Source: MnTg04 sp964568075 (GTDB lineage Bacteria > Pseudomonadota > Gammaproteobacteria > Steroidobacterales > MnTg04). From it: a DNA stretch of 64,000 nucleotides. Below the pieces are notes generated by a model. That model was not told the DNA's origin and made no database searches. It was given only the letters and a program-made list of their open reading frames with translations. The stretch lies in the NCBI GenBank assembly GCA_964568075.1, contig CAZMOM010000013.1, positions 1-64,000 of the forward strand, given 5' to 3'. Of the stretch, positions 1 through 9,083 are shown one piece after another. Position numbers and translations under genes: made by a program. How positions within the stretch are numbered: the first letter of the stretch is position 1; every line of letters begins with the position of its first letter.

Positions 1-255
1 GGCGCCGGGCAGGACGCCCAAATGCCGCGGAGCCCAGGGAAGGGCGAGAGCGGCGCCGGGCAGGACGCCCAAATGCCGCGGAGCCCAGGGAAGGGCGAGA
101 GCGGCGCCGGGCAGGACGCCCAAATGCCGCGGAGCCCAGGGAAGGGCGAGAGCGGCGCCGGGCAGGACGCCCAAATGCCGCGGAGCCCAGGGAAGGGCGA
201 GAGCGGCGCCGGGCAGGACGCCCAAATGCCGCGGAGCCCAGGGAAGGGCGAGAGC
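1..255. repeat. 51-bp tandem repeat array, 5 identical copies
   Basis: Five head-to-tail copies of a 51-bp GC-rich unit start at 1, 52, 103, 154 and 205 and end at 255. I see no mismatch between copies. The array starts at the window edge, so it may extend further left. As 51 is 17 codons, frames stay open through the array on both strands. A plus-strand reading frame through it (22-396) has no convincing ribosome site and runs antisense into the next gene, so I do not call it. Positions 256-313, between the array and the gamma-lyase stop codon, show no feature. Confidence 0.95.
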
Positions 256-313
256 GGCGTCTCGCCGATTCTTGCCTTGTCTCGCACTCGCCTGAGGAAT
301 TATCAACAGACTG

Positions 314-1474
314 CTAATCGAATGCCTGCTCAAGATCCGCAATCAGGTCATCGATATCCTCGATCCCGACCGACAAACGGATCAAGCTGTCGCTGATGCC
401 CAACTCGGCGCGCATTGCCGGTGGCACCGAGGCATGAGTCATGATCGCCGGATGATCGACCAGGCTCTCGACGCCACCGAGACTTTCGGCCAGGGCGAAC
501 AACCGGCAGCGTTCGAGAAACGTGCGCGATGCATCCAGCCCCCCCTTGATAAAAAAGGTCACGATCCCGCCGAAGCCGTTCATTTGTTTTTTCGCCAACT
601 CATACTGCGGATGACTCGGCAGACCGGGATAAACAACAGACTCTACCTTGGCATGGCCCGCAAGATATTCGGCAACCTTTAATGCATTCTCGCTGCAACG
701 TTCCATGCGGATGGCCAGCGTCTTCAGTCCGCGCAACGCCAGGAAACTGTCGAACGGTCCGGCGACCGGTCCGATCGCGTTGGACAGAAACCAGATTTTC
801 TCGCCGAGATCGTCGTCATCGACGACAATCACGCCGCCAACCATGTCGGAGTGCCCGTTCAGATACTTGGTCACTGAGTGAATGACGATATCGGCGCCCA
901 GTTCCAGCGGTCGCTGCGCCCAGGGGCTGGCGAAGGTATTGTCAACGACGACGATAATATCCCGGCGCTTTACCACCGCCGACGCTTTGGCGATATCGAC
1001 GAGTTTGAGCGTCGGATTGGTTGGGCTTTCGATCCAGATCATACGCGTGTCATCGCGCAGGGCATTTTTTAGCTCGCCATCAACGGAGAGATCGGCATAG
1101 GAAAATTCCAGCCCGGCCGAACGACTGCGAACCTTGTCGAACAGGCGAAAGGTGCCGCCATACATGTCGTCCATCGCGACCACGTGGTCGCCGCAATCCA
1201 GCAATTCGAGAATCAGGCCGCTCGCGGACATGCCGGATGCGCAGGCAAACCCGTGTGTGCCGTTTTCCAGCGAGGCGACACAGCGCTCAAACGCCTGACG
1301 GGTCGGATTGTGTGAGCGTGAGTATTCATAGCCTTGATGTACACCCGGGCTTTGCTGGACATAGGTCGAGGTCGCATAGATCGGCGGCATGATTGCCCCG
1401 GTCGCCGGATCCGGTTTCTGGCCGCCGTGAATGGTCAGAGAATTAAATCCCAGCTTTTTGTTTTCCTTGCTCAT
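314..1474 (-). CDS. cystathionine gamma-lyase / gamma-synthase (Cys/Met metabolism PLP enzyme)
   Basis: This 386-residue fold-type I PLP enzyme belongs to the Cys/Met metabolism family. The PLP lysine is K203 in SVTKYLNGHSD, and the YSRSHNPTR segment near residue 51 is typical of the family. Gamma-synthase (O-succinylhomoserine plus cysteine to cystathionine) and gamma-lyase (cystathionine to cysteine) cannot be told apart by eye. The gene follows cystathionine beta-synthase on the same strand with a 12-bp gap, so I infer gamma-lyase action in reverse transsulfuration, from homocysteine to cysteine. Its length equals that of E. coli MetB, which leaves synthase activity open. Start is ATG at 1474. 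Confidence 0.93.
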   Translation of the reverse strand: MSKENKKLGFNSLTIHGGQKPDPATGAIMPPIYATSTYVQQSPGVHQGYEYSRSHNPTRQAFERCVASLENGTHGFACASGMSASGLILELLDCGDHVVAMDDMYGGTFRLFDKVRSRSAGLEFSYADLSVDGELKNALRDDTRMIWIESPTNPTLKLVDIAKASAVVKRRDIIVVVDNTFASPWAQRPLELGADIVIHSVTKYLNGHSDMVGGVIVVDDDDLGEKIWFLSNAIGPVAGPFDSFLALRGLKTLAIRMERCSENALKVAEYLAGHAKVESVVYPGLPSHPQYELAKKQMNGFGGIVTFFIKGGLDASRTFLERCRLFALAESLGGVESLVDHPAIMTHASVPPAMRAELGISDSLIRLSVGIEDIDDLIADLEQAFD

Positions 1475-1486
1475 TTTAAAGAATCC

Positions 1487-2869
1487 TTAACCCCTGGTTG
1501 CCGTCGCGGCAATCTGTTTGCGCAAATGATTCAGCACATCGGCCCGCGTAATCAGACCGAGAAATTTTCCGCTATCCATGACCGCTGCATATGGCTGCCC
1601 ATGCAGAATAGACACGAGGCTGTCAACCGATGTTTCCTTTTCGACATGCACGAAAGCAGTTTTCATCGCCTTTTCCACCGTGTCCGTCAGTTTTTCGGGA
1701 TGACCAAACGAATAGGTGATGATGTCGTATTCGGTTAGCACGCCAACCAGTTCGTCTTGGTCCATGACCGGCAATTGAGAAAACCCGGCGTTGCGCAATC
1801 GATTGTGTGCGGTCGTGAGAATATCCGCAGGACCCACGGTAATAGTCGCCTTGTCTTCATGCAGTCGCCCAACCAGGTCGCGAAGATCGCCGGTGGCCGG
1901 TCTTTGCATAAAGCCGTTGTCCTCCATCCAAAACTCATTGTATAGCTTGGACAGGTACTTGTTGCCGGTATCGCAGGCCAAGGTGACCACTCTTTTGGGT
2001 TCTTTTTGCGCGTGACAATATTTCAACGCGCCAACCAGCAGTGTTCCGGTCGATGAACCGGCGAGTATCCCTTCTTTTTTCAATAACATGCGCGCGGCAT
2101 CGAACGACTCGGCATCGCTAATGCTGTACGCGCTCTTTACCAGCGACAAATCACAAATGTCGGGAATGAAATCTTCGCCAATGCCTTCGACAAGCCAGCT
2201 CCCCGCTTCACTGAGCTTGCCGGTCCTTACATAGCCGGCCAGCACTGAACCCTGGGGATCGGCCAGCACAATCTCGACGTCAGGCGCGTTGTCTTTGAAA
2301 AATTGGGTCAGCCCGGATATCGTCCCGCTGCTGCCAACGCCCAGCACGACGGCATCGAGCTGGCCACCCATCTGTTGCCAGATTTCCGGACCGGTCGTGG
2401 TCGCATGCGCGAGTGGATTATCCGGGTTGCCAAACTGGTTGATAAAGTATGCGCCCCGCTCGTCGGCGATTTTTCGACCGAGATCCTGATAATACTCCGG
2501 ATGTCCGCGCGCCACGTCGGACCGGGTCAGTACCACCTCAACGCCCATCGCGCGCAGGTTAAAGATCTTTTCCTGGCTCATTTTGTCTGGCAGAACCAGG
2601 ACGAGATTGTATCCGCCGCGTGCCGCAACCAGAGCCAGCCCGAGTCCGGTATTACCCGCCGTGGCTTCGACGATCGTATCGCCGGGCTTGATATCGCCCC
2701 GCTTTTCGGCCTCGCCGATCATCGACATACCGATCCGGTCCTTGATCGAACCCGCCGGGTTCATCAGCTCGAGTTTCAGGTAGAGTTCGCAAATTCCTGT
2801 GTCGATCTGAGTGATGTGCAGCATCGGCGTTTCGCCGACCATCTCCAGCACGCTTTCATACACCTTCAT
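1487..2869 (-). CDS. cbs: cystathionine beta-synthase with C-terminal CBS domain pair
   Basis: This 460-residue enzyme condenses serine and homocysteine to cystathionine. The N-terminal 320 residues are a fold-type II PLP domain: the PLP lysine is K43 in NPAGSIKDR, with the asparagine-containing TAGNTGLG loop and the phosphate loop VGSSGTISG. Residues of about 335-455 form two CBS modules, as in eukaryotic CBS, where this region binds S-adenosylmethionine. Simple cysteine synthases lack them. No N-terminal heme region is visible. The gene leads a two-gene operon with the gamma-lyase. Its start faces prmC across only 56 bp, so divergent promoters must lie there. Confidence 0.94.
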   Translation of the reverse strand: MKVYESVLEMVGETPMLHITQIDTGICELYLKLELMNPAGSIKDRIGMSMIGEAEKRGDIKPGDTIVEATAGNTGLGLALVAARGGYNLVLVLPDKMSQEKIFNLRAMGVEVVLTRSDVARGHPEYYQDLGRKIADERGAYFINQFGNPDNPLAHATTTGPEIWQQMGGQLDAVVLGVGSSGTISGLTQFFKDNAPDVEIVLADPQGSVLAGYVRTGKLSEAGSWLVEGIGEDFIPDICDLSLVKSAYSISDAESFDAARMLLKKEGILAGSSTGTLLVGALKYCHAQKEPKRVVTLACDTGNKYLSKLYNEFWMEDNGFMQRPATGDLRDLVGRLHEDKATITVGPADILTTAHNRLRNAGFSQLPVMDQDELVGVLTEYDIITYSFGHPEKLTDTVEKAMKTAFVHVEKETSVDSLVSILHGQPYAAVMDSGKFLGLITRADVLNHLRKQIAATATRG

Positions 2870-2925
2870 CGGAAAATCCGCTTAACCTGAAACCACTATT
2901 GTATGTCATGCGGTAAAATAGACCC

Positions 2926-3786
2926 ATGCCAAACGGTACTTGTCACCAGCAATCTTTTGCGGCCGCGCTCGCGACCGGACGCGTTGTCCTCTCAGCGAGC
3001 CTCGAGCCCGCGCGCGAGGCCGAGATCCTTCTGGCGCACGCAACAGGCGCCAGCCGCAGCCAGCTGCTGGCGTTTCCCGAGCGCCTGCTGAGCAATGACC
3101 AATGGCGGCTTTTCCAGTCACTCATCGAAAAGCGATCGTTGGGTGAGCCGGTGGCCTATTTGACAGGTTGTCGCGAATTCTGGTCTTTGCCAGTCAGGGT
3201 TTCAGATGCGACCCTGATTCCGCGACCGGAAACTGAATTGCTCGTGGAACAGGCGCTGGCGAGGATTCCGCCGGAAAAACCGATCAGCGTGCTGGACATG
3301 GGTACGGGTAGCGGCGCGATCGCGCTTGCCATCGCCAGCGAGCGCAAGACATGCCGCGTCACCGGCAGCGACTTCTCGGCCGCTGCCCTGGCCGTGGCAA
3401 AGGAAAATCAGGAACGGCTGCAATTGGAAAACCTGGACTGGGTGTTAGGTAGTTGGTACGAAGCTGTTCCCCGCCGTTGTTTCGGCATAATTGTCAGCAA
3501 TCCTCCGTATGTGGCCGACGGTGACCCGCATCTTGCGCAGGGTGACCTGACCCATGAGCCGGTCATTGCGCTGAGCAGCGGCGCGGACGGACTGGATGCC
3601 ATTCGCGAAATCGTCAGTCACGCGCATGAACATCTGGAAAAACCAGGCTGGCTGTTGCTGGAGCACGGGTTCGATCAACAAAAAGCTGTTATAGAATTGC
3701 TCATTGCGGCAGGCTTTGACAAAGTAAGCGGCCATAAAGATCTGGCAGGAATTCCGCGGGCGGTTGCCGGGCGAAAAATTCAGTGA
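2926..3786 (+). CDS. prmC: peptide chain release factor N5-glutamine methyltransferase
   Basis: PrmC (HemK) methylates the glutamine of the GGQ loop in release factors RF1 and RF2. The 286-residue protein has an N-terminal helical domain of about 90 residues (with the PVAYLTG segment), a SAM-binding motif DMGTGSGAIAL, and the N5-glutamine methyltransferase signature NPPY in IIVSNPPYVADGD. Length fits the family (E. coli 277). prfA, the usual neighbour, is not in this window. The downstream ppiB start follows within about 25 bp, so the two genes are probably cotranscribed. The ribosome site before the ATG is weak. Confidence 0.95.
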   Translation: MPNGTCHQQSFAAALATGRVVLSASLEPAREAEILLAHATGASRSQLLAFPERLLSNDQWRLFQSLIEKRSLGEPVAYLTGCREFWSLPVRVSDATLIPRPETELLVEQALARIPPEKPISVLDMGTGSGAIALAIASERKTCRVTGSDFSAAALAVAKENQERLQLENLDWVLGSWYEAVPRRCFGIIVSNPPYVADGDPHLAQGDLTHEPVIALSSGADGLDAIREIVSHAHEHLEKPGWLLLEHGFDQQKAVIELLIAAGFDKVSGHKDLAGIPRAVAGRKIQ

Positions 3787-3808
3787 CCACGAACCAGGGA
3801 CAAAACCA

Positions 3809-4300
3809 ATGATCGTATTTTCGACCTCGCTGGGCGACTTCAAAATCGAAATGTATGCGAGCCGGGCACCGATCACAGTAAAAAATATTTACGCTTACGT
3901 GGAAGCGGGGTTTTATGAGGGCACGATTTTTCACCGGGTAATCCCCGGCTTCATGATCCAGGGTGGTGGATTCGACATTCACATGAATCAAAAACAGAAC
4001 AAGGCGCCGATTCTAAATGAGGCCGATAATGGCCTGAAAAACGAGCGTGGAACCTTGTCGATGGCTCGTTCGCAGGACGTCAACAGCGCGACGTCACAGT
4101 TTTTCGTCAATGTTTCGGATAACGCTTTCCTCGACCACAGCGCGCGTGATTTTGGCTATGCTGTGTTTGCGAAAGTGGTCGAAGGCATGGACATCATCGA
4201 CAAGATGGTCGCGGTGGAAACCGGCAGCGTCGGTGCGCATCAGGATGTACCGGTCGAACCGCTGATCATTAACTCCGTGACGCGGATCGAGGCGGATTAA
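3809..4300 (+). CDS. ppiB: cytoplasmic-type peptidyl-prolyl cis-trans isomerase (cyclophilin)
   Basis: Cyclophilin-type prolyl isomerase of 163 residues. The catalytic arginine lies in FHRVIPGFMIQGG, and NERGTLSMAR and the SATSQFFVNV segment are classical cyclophilin motifs. No signal peptide is present, so it should be cytoplasmic, like E. coli PpiB (164 residues). The frame is open upstream to an ATG at 3764, but that would overlap prmC and add 15 residues with no family match. The ATG at 3809 starts exactly at the conserved MIVFSTSLGDF and is preferred. Confidence 0.95.
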   Translation: MIVFSTSLGDFKIEMYASRAPITVKNIYAYVEAGFYEGTIFHRVIPGFMIQGGGFDIHMNQKQNKAPILNEADNGLKNERGTLSMARSQDVNSATSQFFVNVSDNAFLDHSARDFGYAVFAKVVEGMDIIDKMVAVETGSVGAHQDVPVEPLIINSVTRIEAD

Positions 4301-4384
4301 TTATCCGGGCTAATCGTGTGGATCGGGACCACGATTTGCACTTCAGCCGGCTACAGCGGATTCAAAAACGAAGAACTGGCAGAC

Positions 4385-4481
4385 GGGGTCAGGTAAGCCC
4401 TGTCTGCGATGACGGCACTGACCTTGCTGCAAAGCCAGGGTTACGCGCTGATCGCTTTTTGATCGGTTCGGACCTGTCCCC
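4385..4481. repeat. short element bounded by imperfect inverted ends, in the ppiB-metH gap
   Basis: The 189-bp gap between the convergent ppiB and metH ends holds GGGGTCAGGT at 4385-4394 and, facing it, ACCTGTCCCC at 4472-4481. The arms match in 9 of 10 positions. Such GGGGTCAGGT/ACCTGTCCCC ends resemble what I recall of REP-like sequences tied to IS200-type (RAYT) transposases, but no transposase is present. It could be a remnant, a nonautonomous element or chance. The rest of the gap shows no gene. Confidence 0.35.
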
Positions 4482-4489
4482 AAAAGGAT

Positions 4490-7400
4490 TCACGCCGCAT
4501 TCGCGGAGTAGCCGAGCAATGGTCTCAGCCATTGCTCGGCCTGCGCGAGGCTAACGCCTTTTCTGCGTGCATAGTCTTGGACCTGGTCGTGATCGATCCG
4601 GCCAACCGAAAAGTACCGGCTGCGAGGGTGTGAAAAATAGAAACCACTGACCGACGCCGCGGGCAACATGGCCCAGCCATCGGTCAGAGTGATACGCGCA
4701 CGCTGCTCAACCTCGCCCAGGCGCCATAAAGTCGCTTTCTCTGAATGGTCGGGGCAGGCCGGGTAACCGGGCGCCGGGCGAATACCGATATAGTTTTCCC
4801 GAATCAGTTCTGCATTTCCAAACGACTCGTTCGGTGCGTATCCCCAGTACTCGGTACGCACCCGCTGGTGAAGTCGCTCGGCAAAAGCTTCAGCGAGACG
4901 GTCGGCCAGCGCTTTCAGGATAATCGCAGAGTAATCGTCGCCGGCTTTCTTGTACGCTTCGACCCGCGCATCGATGCCATGACCGACGCTTACGGCAAAC
5001 AGGCCTAAGTAATCCGCAACACCGCTGTCGTCGGGCGCTACAAAGTCGGCGAGACAATCCTGGCTGGCGCCCTGCGGTTTGGTTTTTTGCTGCCGCAAAA
5101 AATGCAGGCGTTCGCGTACTGATTTACGCTTCTCGTCGGCATAGATCAGCACGTCATCGTAGTCGCTGGTATTCGCCGGATAAAACCCGAGTATGGCAGT
5201 CGCCTGCAACCATTGCTCGCTGACAATGCGCTCGAGCATCGACCTCGCGTCCCCGTACAAACTGCTGGCGGCCTCTCCGAACCGCGGATGATTTAAAATG
5301 TCCGGGAACCTGCCATGAAATTCCCAGGCGTTAAAAAAAGGCATCCAGTCGATATAGTCGACCAACTCGTCCAGCGAATAATTATCCAGCGATTTGACTC
5401 CCAGGAAATCCGGTTCCGGCGGCGTGTAATCGCGCCAGTCGGTTAGCAGTCTTTTTTCGCGTGCCTGCTCCAGCGCCAGCCGCGGCGCCTTGCGGGTTTT
5501 TCCGCTGTGCCGTTTTCGCCTGGCCGCGCAGTCGGCTTTGGCCTTGTCGGAAAAATCGAACCGCGTCGCCGCCGACGTAAACGCCTGGACCACACCAACC
5601 GCACGCGACGCATCCTTGACGTAAACGACGGGCCCGTCATATCCCGGGTCGATCCTGACCGCGGTATGGGCCGGCGATGTCGTCGCCCCGCCAATCAGCA
5701 ACGGCGTCGTCATTTTCTGCCGCTGCATTTCGGCAGCGACATCGACCATTTCATCGAGCGAAGGCGTTATCAGCCCGGACAGACCGATCAGGTCAGCGTT
5801 TTCCTGTCTGGCAGTCCGCAAGATCTTTTCACATGGAACCATGACGCCAAGATCAATCACTTCATAGTTATTACACTGCAAAACCACGCCGACAATATTC
5901 TTGCCAATATCGTGCACATCGCCTTTGACGGTCGCCATTACGATGCACCCTTTACGGCTGGCCCCCGATTGTTCATCTTCCATAAACGGCATCAGGTGAG
6001 CCACCGCTTTTTTCATGACGCGCGCTGACTTTACGACCTGGGGCAAAAACATCTTTCCCGATCCGAAGAGATCGCCAACGACGTTCATGCCGGCCATCAA
6101 AGGCCCCTCGATAACATCGAGCGGCCGGTCCGCCCGCAGACGGGCTTCTTCAGTGTCTGCCTCTATGAACTGGTCAATCCCGCTGACCAGCGCGTGTTCG
6201 AGACGCTTCTCGACATTTTCTTCGCGCCAGCTCATGTCGCGAACCGGTGACACGGCCTTGCCGTTGTCGCTGTTGCGAAAGGTTTCGGCAATTTCCAGCA
6301 ACCGCTCTGTGGCGTCATCGCGTCGATTCAGAATCAGGTCCTCGACCGGTCCTTTGAGCTCGGGCGGAATGTCCTCGTATATCGTCATCAGCCCGGCGTT
6401 GACAATACCCATATCCATGCCGGCGCGAATCGCGTGATAGAGAAAAACCGAGTGCATCGCCTCGCGCACAGGGTTGTTGCCGCGAAACGAAAACGAAACA
6501 TTGCTGACGCCGCCCGATACTAACGTTCCAGGCATGCTTTCCTTGATCTGCCGCGTGGCTTCGATAAACGCACAGGCATAGTCGTTATGCTCCTCGATAC
6601 CGGTGCCAACGGCAAAAATATTCGGGTCGAAAATAATGTCGCCCGCCGGAAACCCGATGTCCTGGGTTAGCAACTGGTACGCGCGCCAGCATATCGCGAG
6701 CTTCTTTTCTACCGTCTCCGCCTGCCCGTTCTCATCGAAAGCCATGACGATGACCGCGGCTCCGTAACGCCTGACAAGCCTGGCCTGGCGCAGAAACTCC
6801 TCTTCGCCTTCCTTGAGGCTGATCGAATTGACAATACCCTTGCCCTGAATGCATTTCAGCCCCGTTTCGATCACGCTCCAGCGCGATGAATCGATGACCA
6901 CAGGAACACGCGACACATCCGGCTCGCCTGCCAGCATGCGGAGAAAACGCTGCATCGCGGCTTCGGAATCGAGCATTCCCTCGTCCATGTTGATATCGAT
7001 TAGCTGCGCGCCGTTATCGACCTGCTGACGGGCCACGTCCAGCGCCGCGCTGTAATCGTCGGCTTCGATCAGTCGGCGGAATTTGGCTGAACCGGTTACG
7101 TTGCTCCGTTCGCCGATGTTGGCGAACAGGCTGTCGCTGCTGATAGTCAGCGGTTCCAGACCAGACAGGCGACAGCCGGGTCCGGCAACAGGGACTTTCC
7201 TGGGTTTTACGCCGGCGACGGCCCGCGCGATTCGGCGAATATGTTCGGGCGTCGTACCGCAGCATCCGCCGACCAGGTTGAGCAGACCCTCCCTGGCAAA
7301 CTCGCCCAGAATCTCACCGATCTCCTCCGGCGTCTGGTCGTATTCCCCGAACTCGTTTGGCAAGCCGGCATTGGGATGCGCGCTCACATAGGTATCGGTG

Positions 7401-8176
7401 CCAGCTGACAATTCCCTGAGCCAGGGCCTGAGTTCCTCGGCGCCCAGCGCACAATTCAACCCGACGACCAGAGGCTCTGCGTGGCGGATCGAGTGCCAGA
7501 ACGCGCTTGTTGTCTGGCCGGAAAGCGTGCGTCCCGAACCGTCGGTAATGGTCCCCGAGATAAAAACCGGTGTCCGCTCGGCGCGTTCTTCGAAAACCTG
7601 CTCGACGGCGAAAATCGCCGCTTTGGCGTTCAGCGTGTCGAAGATGGTCTCCACCATCAGGCAATCGACACCGCCGTCGAGCAAGGCTCGCACGGCAACG
7701 CCATAGGTCTCGGCGAGTTCATCGAAAGTAATGTTCCGCAACCCAGGATCGTTAACATCGGGTGACATGGAGGCGGTGCGGTTGGTCGGTCCGAGCACAC
7801 CGGCAACGAATCGCTGCCGACCGCTGCTCCTGGTTACTTCGTCGGCCGCCTGGCGGGCGATTTGCGCCGCCGCGAGATTCAGTTCGGCAATTCTGTCCTC
7901 GAGACCGTAATCCGCTTGTGATGGATAATTGGCGGTAAAGGTGTTGGTCTCAATAATGTCTGCGCCGGCCTCGAGATAGGCGCGGTGTATTTCATGGACG
8001 ACTTCGGGCCGAGTCAGGCTCAACAAGTCGTTGTTGCCTAGCAGCGGGAAGCCGTGCCCTTTGAACTCGCGACCACGAAAATCCGCTTCGGTCAGGCCGT
8101 AGTCTTGAATCATTGTGCCCATCGCGCCATCGATCAGCAGGATGCGCTCGCGCAACGCTTGTTCAAGCGGATGCAT
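4490..8176 (-). CDS. metH: cobalamin-dependent methionine synthase
   Basis: MetH transfers the methyl group of 5-methyl-THF to homocysteine through methylcobalamin. At 1228 residues it is full length (E. coli 1227) with all four modules. The homocysteine domain (about 1-330) has zinc ligands C242, C305 and C306 (GLNCALG, GGCCGTTP). Next come the folate (pterin-binding) domain (about 345-620), the B12 domain (about 650-890) with the cobalt-ligand motif DVHDIGKN, and the C-terminal AdoMet reactivation domain. The start overlaps the end of metF by 14 bp, so the two are translationally coupled. A strong 12-bp hairpin sequence lies inside the last codons (see separate entry). Confidence 0.97.
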   Translation of the reverse strand: MHPLEQALRERILLIDGAMGTMIQDYGLTEADFRGREFKGHGFPLLGNNDLLSLTRPEVVHEIHRAYLEAGADIIETNTFTANYPSQADYGLEDRIAELNLAAAQIARQAADEVTRSSGRQRFVAGVLGPTNRTASMSPDVNDPGLRNITFDELAETYGVAVRALLDGGVDCLMVETIFDTLNAKAAIFAVEQVFEERAERTPVFISGTITDGSGRTLSGQTTSAFWHSIRHAEPLVVGLNCALGAEELRPWLRELSAGTDTYVSAHPNAGLPNEFGEYDQTPEEIGEILGEFAREGLLNLVGGCCGTTPEHIRRIARAVAGVKPRKVPVAGPGCRLSGLEPLTISSDSLFANIGERSNVTGSAKFRRLIEADDYSAALDVARQQVDNGAQLIDINMDEGMLDSEAAMQRFLRMLAGEPDVSRVPVVIDSSRWSVIETGLKCIQGKGIVNSISLKEGEEEFLRQARLVRRYGAAVIVMAFDENGQAETVEKKLAICWRAYQLLTQDIGFPAGDIIFDPNIFAVGTGIEEHNDYACAFIEATRQIKESMPGTLVSGGVSNVSFSFRGNNPVREAMHSVFLYHAIRAGMDMGIVNAGLMTIYEDIPPELKGPVEDLILNRRDDATERLLEIAETFRNSDNGKAVSPVRDMSWREENVEKRLEHALVSGIDQFIEADTEEARLRADRPLDVIEGPLMAGMNVVGDLFGSGKMFLPQVVKSARVMKKAVAHLMPFMEDEQSGASRKGCIVMATVKGDVHDIGKNIVGVVLQCNNYEVIDLGVMVPCEKILRTARQENADLIGLSGLITPSLDEMVDVAAEMQRQKMTTPLLIGGATTSPAHTAVRIDPGYDGPVVYVKDASRAVGVVQAFTSAATRFDFSDKAKADCAARRKRHSGKTRKAPRLALEQAREKRLLTDWRDYTPPEPDFLGVKSLDNYSLDELVDYIDWMPFFNAWEFHGRFPDILNHPRFGEAASSLYGDARSMLERIVSEQWLQATAILGFYPANTSDYDDVLIYADEKRKSVRERLHFLRQQKTKPQGASQDCLADFVAPDDSGVADYLGLFAVSVGHGIDARVEAYKKAGDDYSAIILKALADRLAEAFAERLHQRVRTEYWGYAPNESFGNAELIRENYIGIRPAPGYPACPDHSEKATLWRLGEVEQRARITLTDGWAMLPAASVSGFYFSHPRSRYFSVGRIDHDQVQDYARRKGVSLAQAEQWLRPLLGYSANAA
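4511..4540. other. perfect 12-bp inverted repeat within the metH 3' end
   Basis: GCCGAGCAATGG at 4511-4522 and its exact reverse complement at 4529-4540 flank a 6-nt loop (TCTCAG). The sequence lies 19 bp before the end of metH and is coding there (part of the final AdoMet domain). No T-run follows it on either strand, so it is not a standard intrinsic terminator. It could stabilise the mRNA 3' end or block exonucleases. Confidence 0.6.
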
Positions 8177-9083
8177 GCGCGGTCTCCTGTTGCGGCCGGA
8201 TGCCGAGAATGTGGCAAATTGCGTAGGTCAACCGAGAACGGTTGAGCGTATAAAAATGAAAATTCTCTACCCCGTGCTGCTGCAGGCGGCGCACCTGGTC
8301 GATCGCCACACTGGCCGCCACCAGCTGGTGAGTATCCGGGTCATTTTCGAGCCCTTCAAATTGCTGACTAATCTGCGGCGGAATCGCGGCGCCGCAGGTT
8401 TCTGCAAATCGAACCAGTCGCGAAAAGCGGGTGATCGGCAAGATGCCCGGCACGATCGGGACGTCGATACCATTGGTGGTGCACAGATCGCGAAAACGCA
8501 GAAATGTATCGTTATAAAAAAAGAACTGGGTGATCGCCCGGGTCGCACCGGCATCCACCTTGCGTTTCAGGTTGTCCAGGTCAAAGCGCTGATTTGGCGC
8601 CTCCGGATGCACTTCCGGATAAGCCGCGACAGAGATTTCAAAATCAGCCACTTCGCGCAGACCAGCGACCAGGTCGGAAGCATAAGCGTAACCATCTTTT
8701 CTCGACCGGTATTTCGTACATCCTGCCGGCACGTCTCCCCGCAATGCGACGATATGCCGTATCCCCAGATCGAAATATCCTTTCGCAATCTCCTGTATTT
8801 CCTCGCGGCTTGCATCGATGCAGGTAAGATGGGGGGCGGCCACCAGGTCAGTTTCCGTTAGTATCCGCCGCACGACACGGTGCGTGCGATCCCTGGTGGA
8901 GCCGTCCGCCCCATACGTCACGGACACAAAACCGGGATTCAACGGGGCCAGGTTTTCGATCGAGTCCCAAAGGATAGAATCCATTTCCGGCGTTTTCGGC
9001 GGAAAAAACTCGAACGATACATTGGCACCGGAAATCTGGGCCGAATGTTCGGCCAGGCGGTTTTTTAAATCCGTGACACTCAT
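8163..9083 (-). CDS. metF: 5,10-methylenetetrahydrofolate reductase
   Basis: MetF reduces methylene-THF to 5-methyl-THF, the methyl donor for MetH, using a flavin. The 306-residue product opens with the family motif FEFFPPKTPEMDS and contains the VTYGADGSTRD and LRGDVPAG segments of the TIM barrel. The frame is open upstream to 9170, but the ATG at 9083 overlaps the stop codon of the ArsR-methyltransferase gene by 4 bp (ATGA) and starts at the expected length (E. coli 296). It therefore sits in the middle of a coupled three-gene operon ending in metH. Confidence 0.95.
   Translation of the reverse strand: MSVTDLKNRLAEHSAQISGANVSFEFFPPKTPEMDSILWDSIENLAPLNPGFVSVTYGADGSTRDRTHRVVRRILTETDLVAAPHLTCIDASREEIQEIAKGYFDLGIRHIVALRGDVPAGCTKYRSRKDGYAYASDLVAGLREVADFEISVAAYPEVHPEAPNQRFDLDNLKRKVDAGATRAITQFFFYNDTFLRFRDLCTTNGIDVPIVPGILPITRFSRLVRFAETCGAAIPPQISQQFEGLENDPDTHQLVAASVAIDQVRRLQQHGVENFHFYTLNRSRLTYAICHILGIRPQQETAHASA

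Noticed and set aside
1..255. CRISPR array
   Set aside because: Units abut directly with no variable spacers and no cas genes are present.
22..396. 124-codon plus-strand frame through the 51-bp repeats
   Set aside because: It owes its length to the repeat period being a multiple of three, has no clear ribosome site and ends antisense to the gamma-lyase gene.
4318..4554. 78-codon plus-strand frame in the ppiB-metH gap
   Set aside because: No family resemblance, and its 3' part is antisense to the end of metH.
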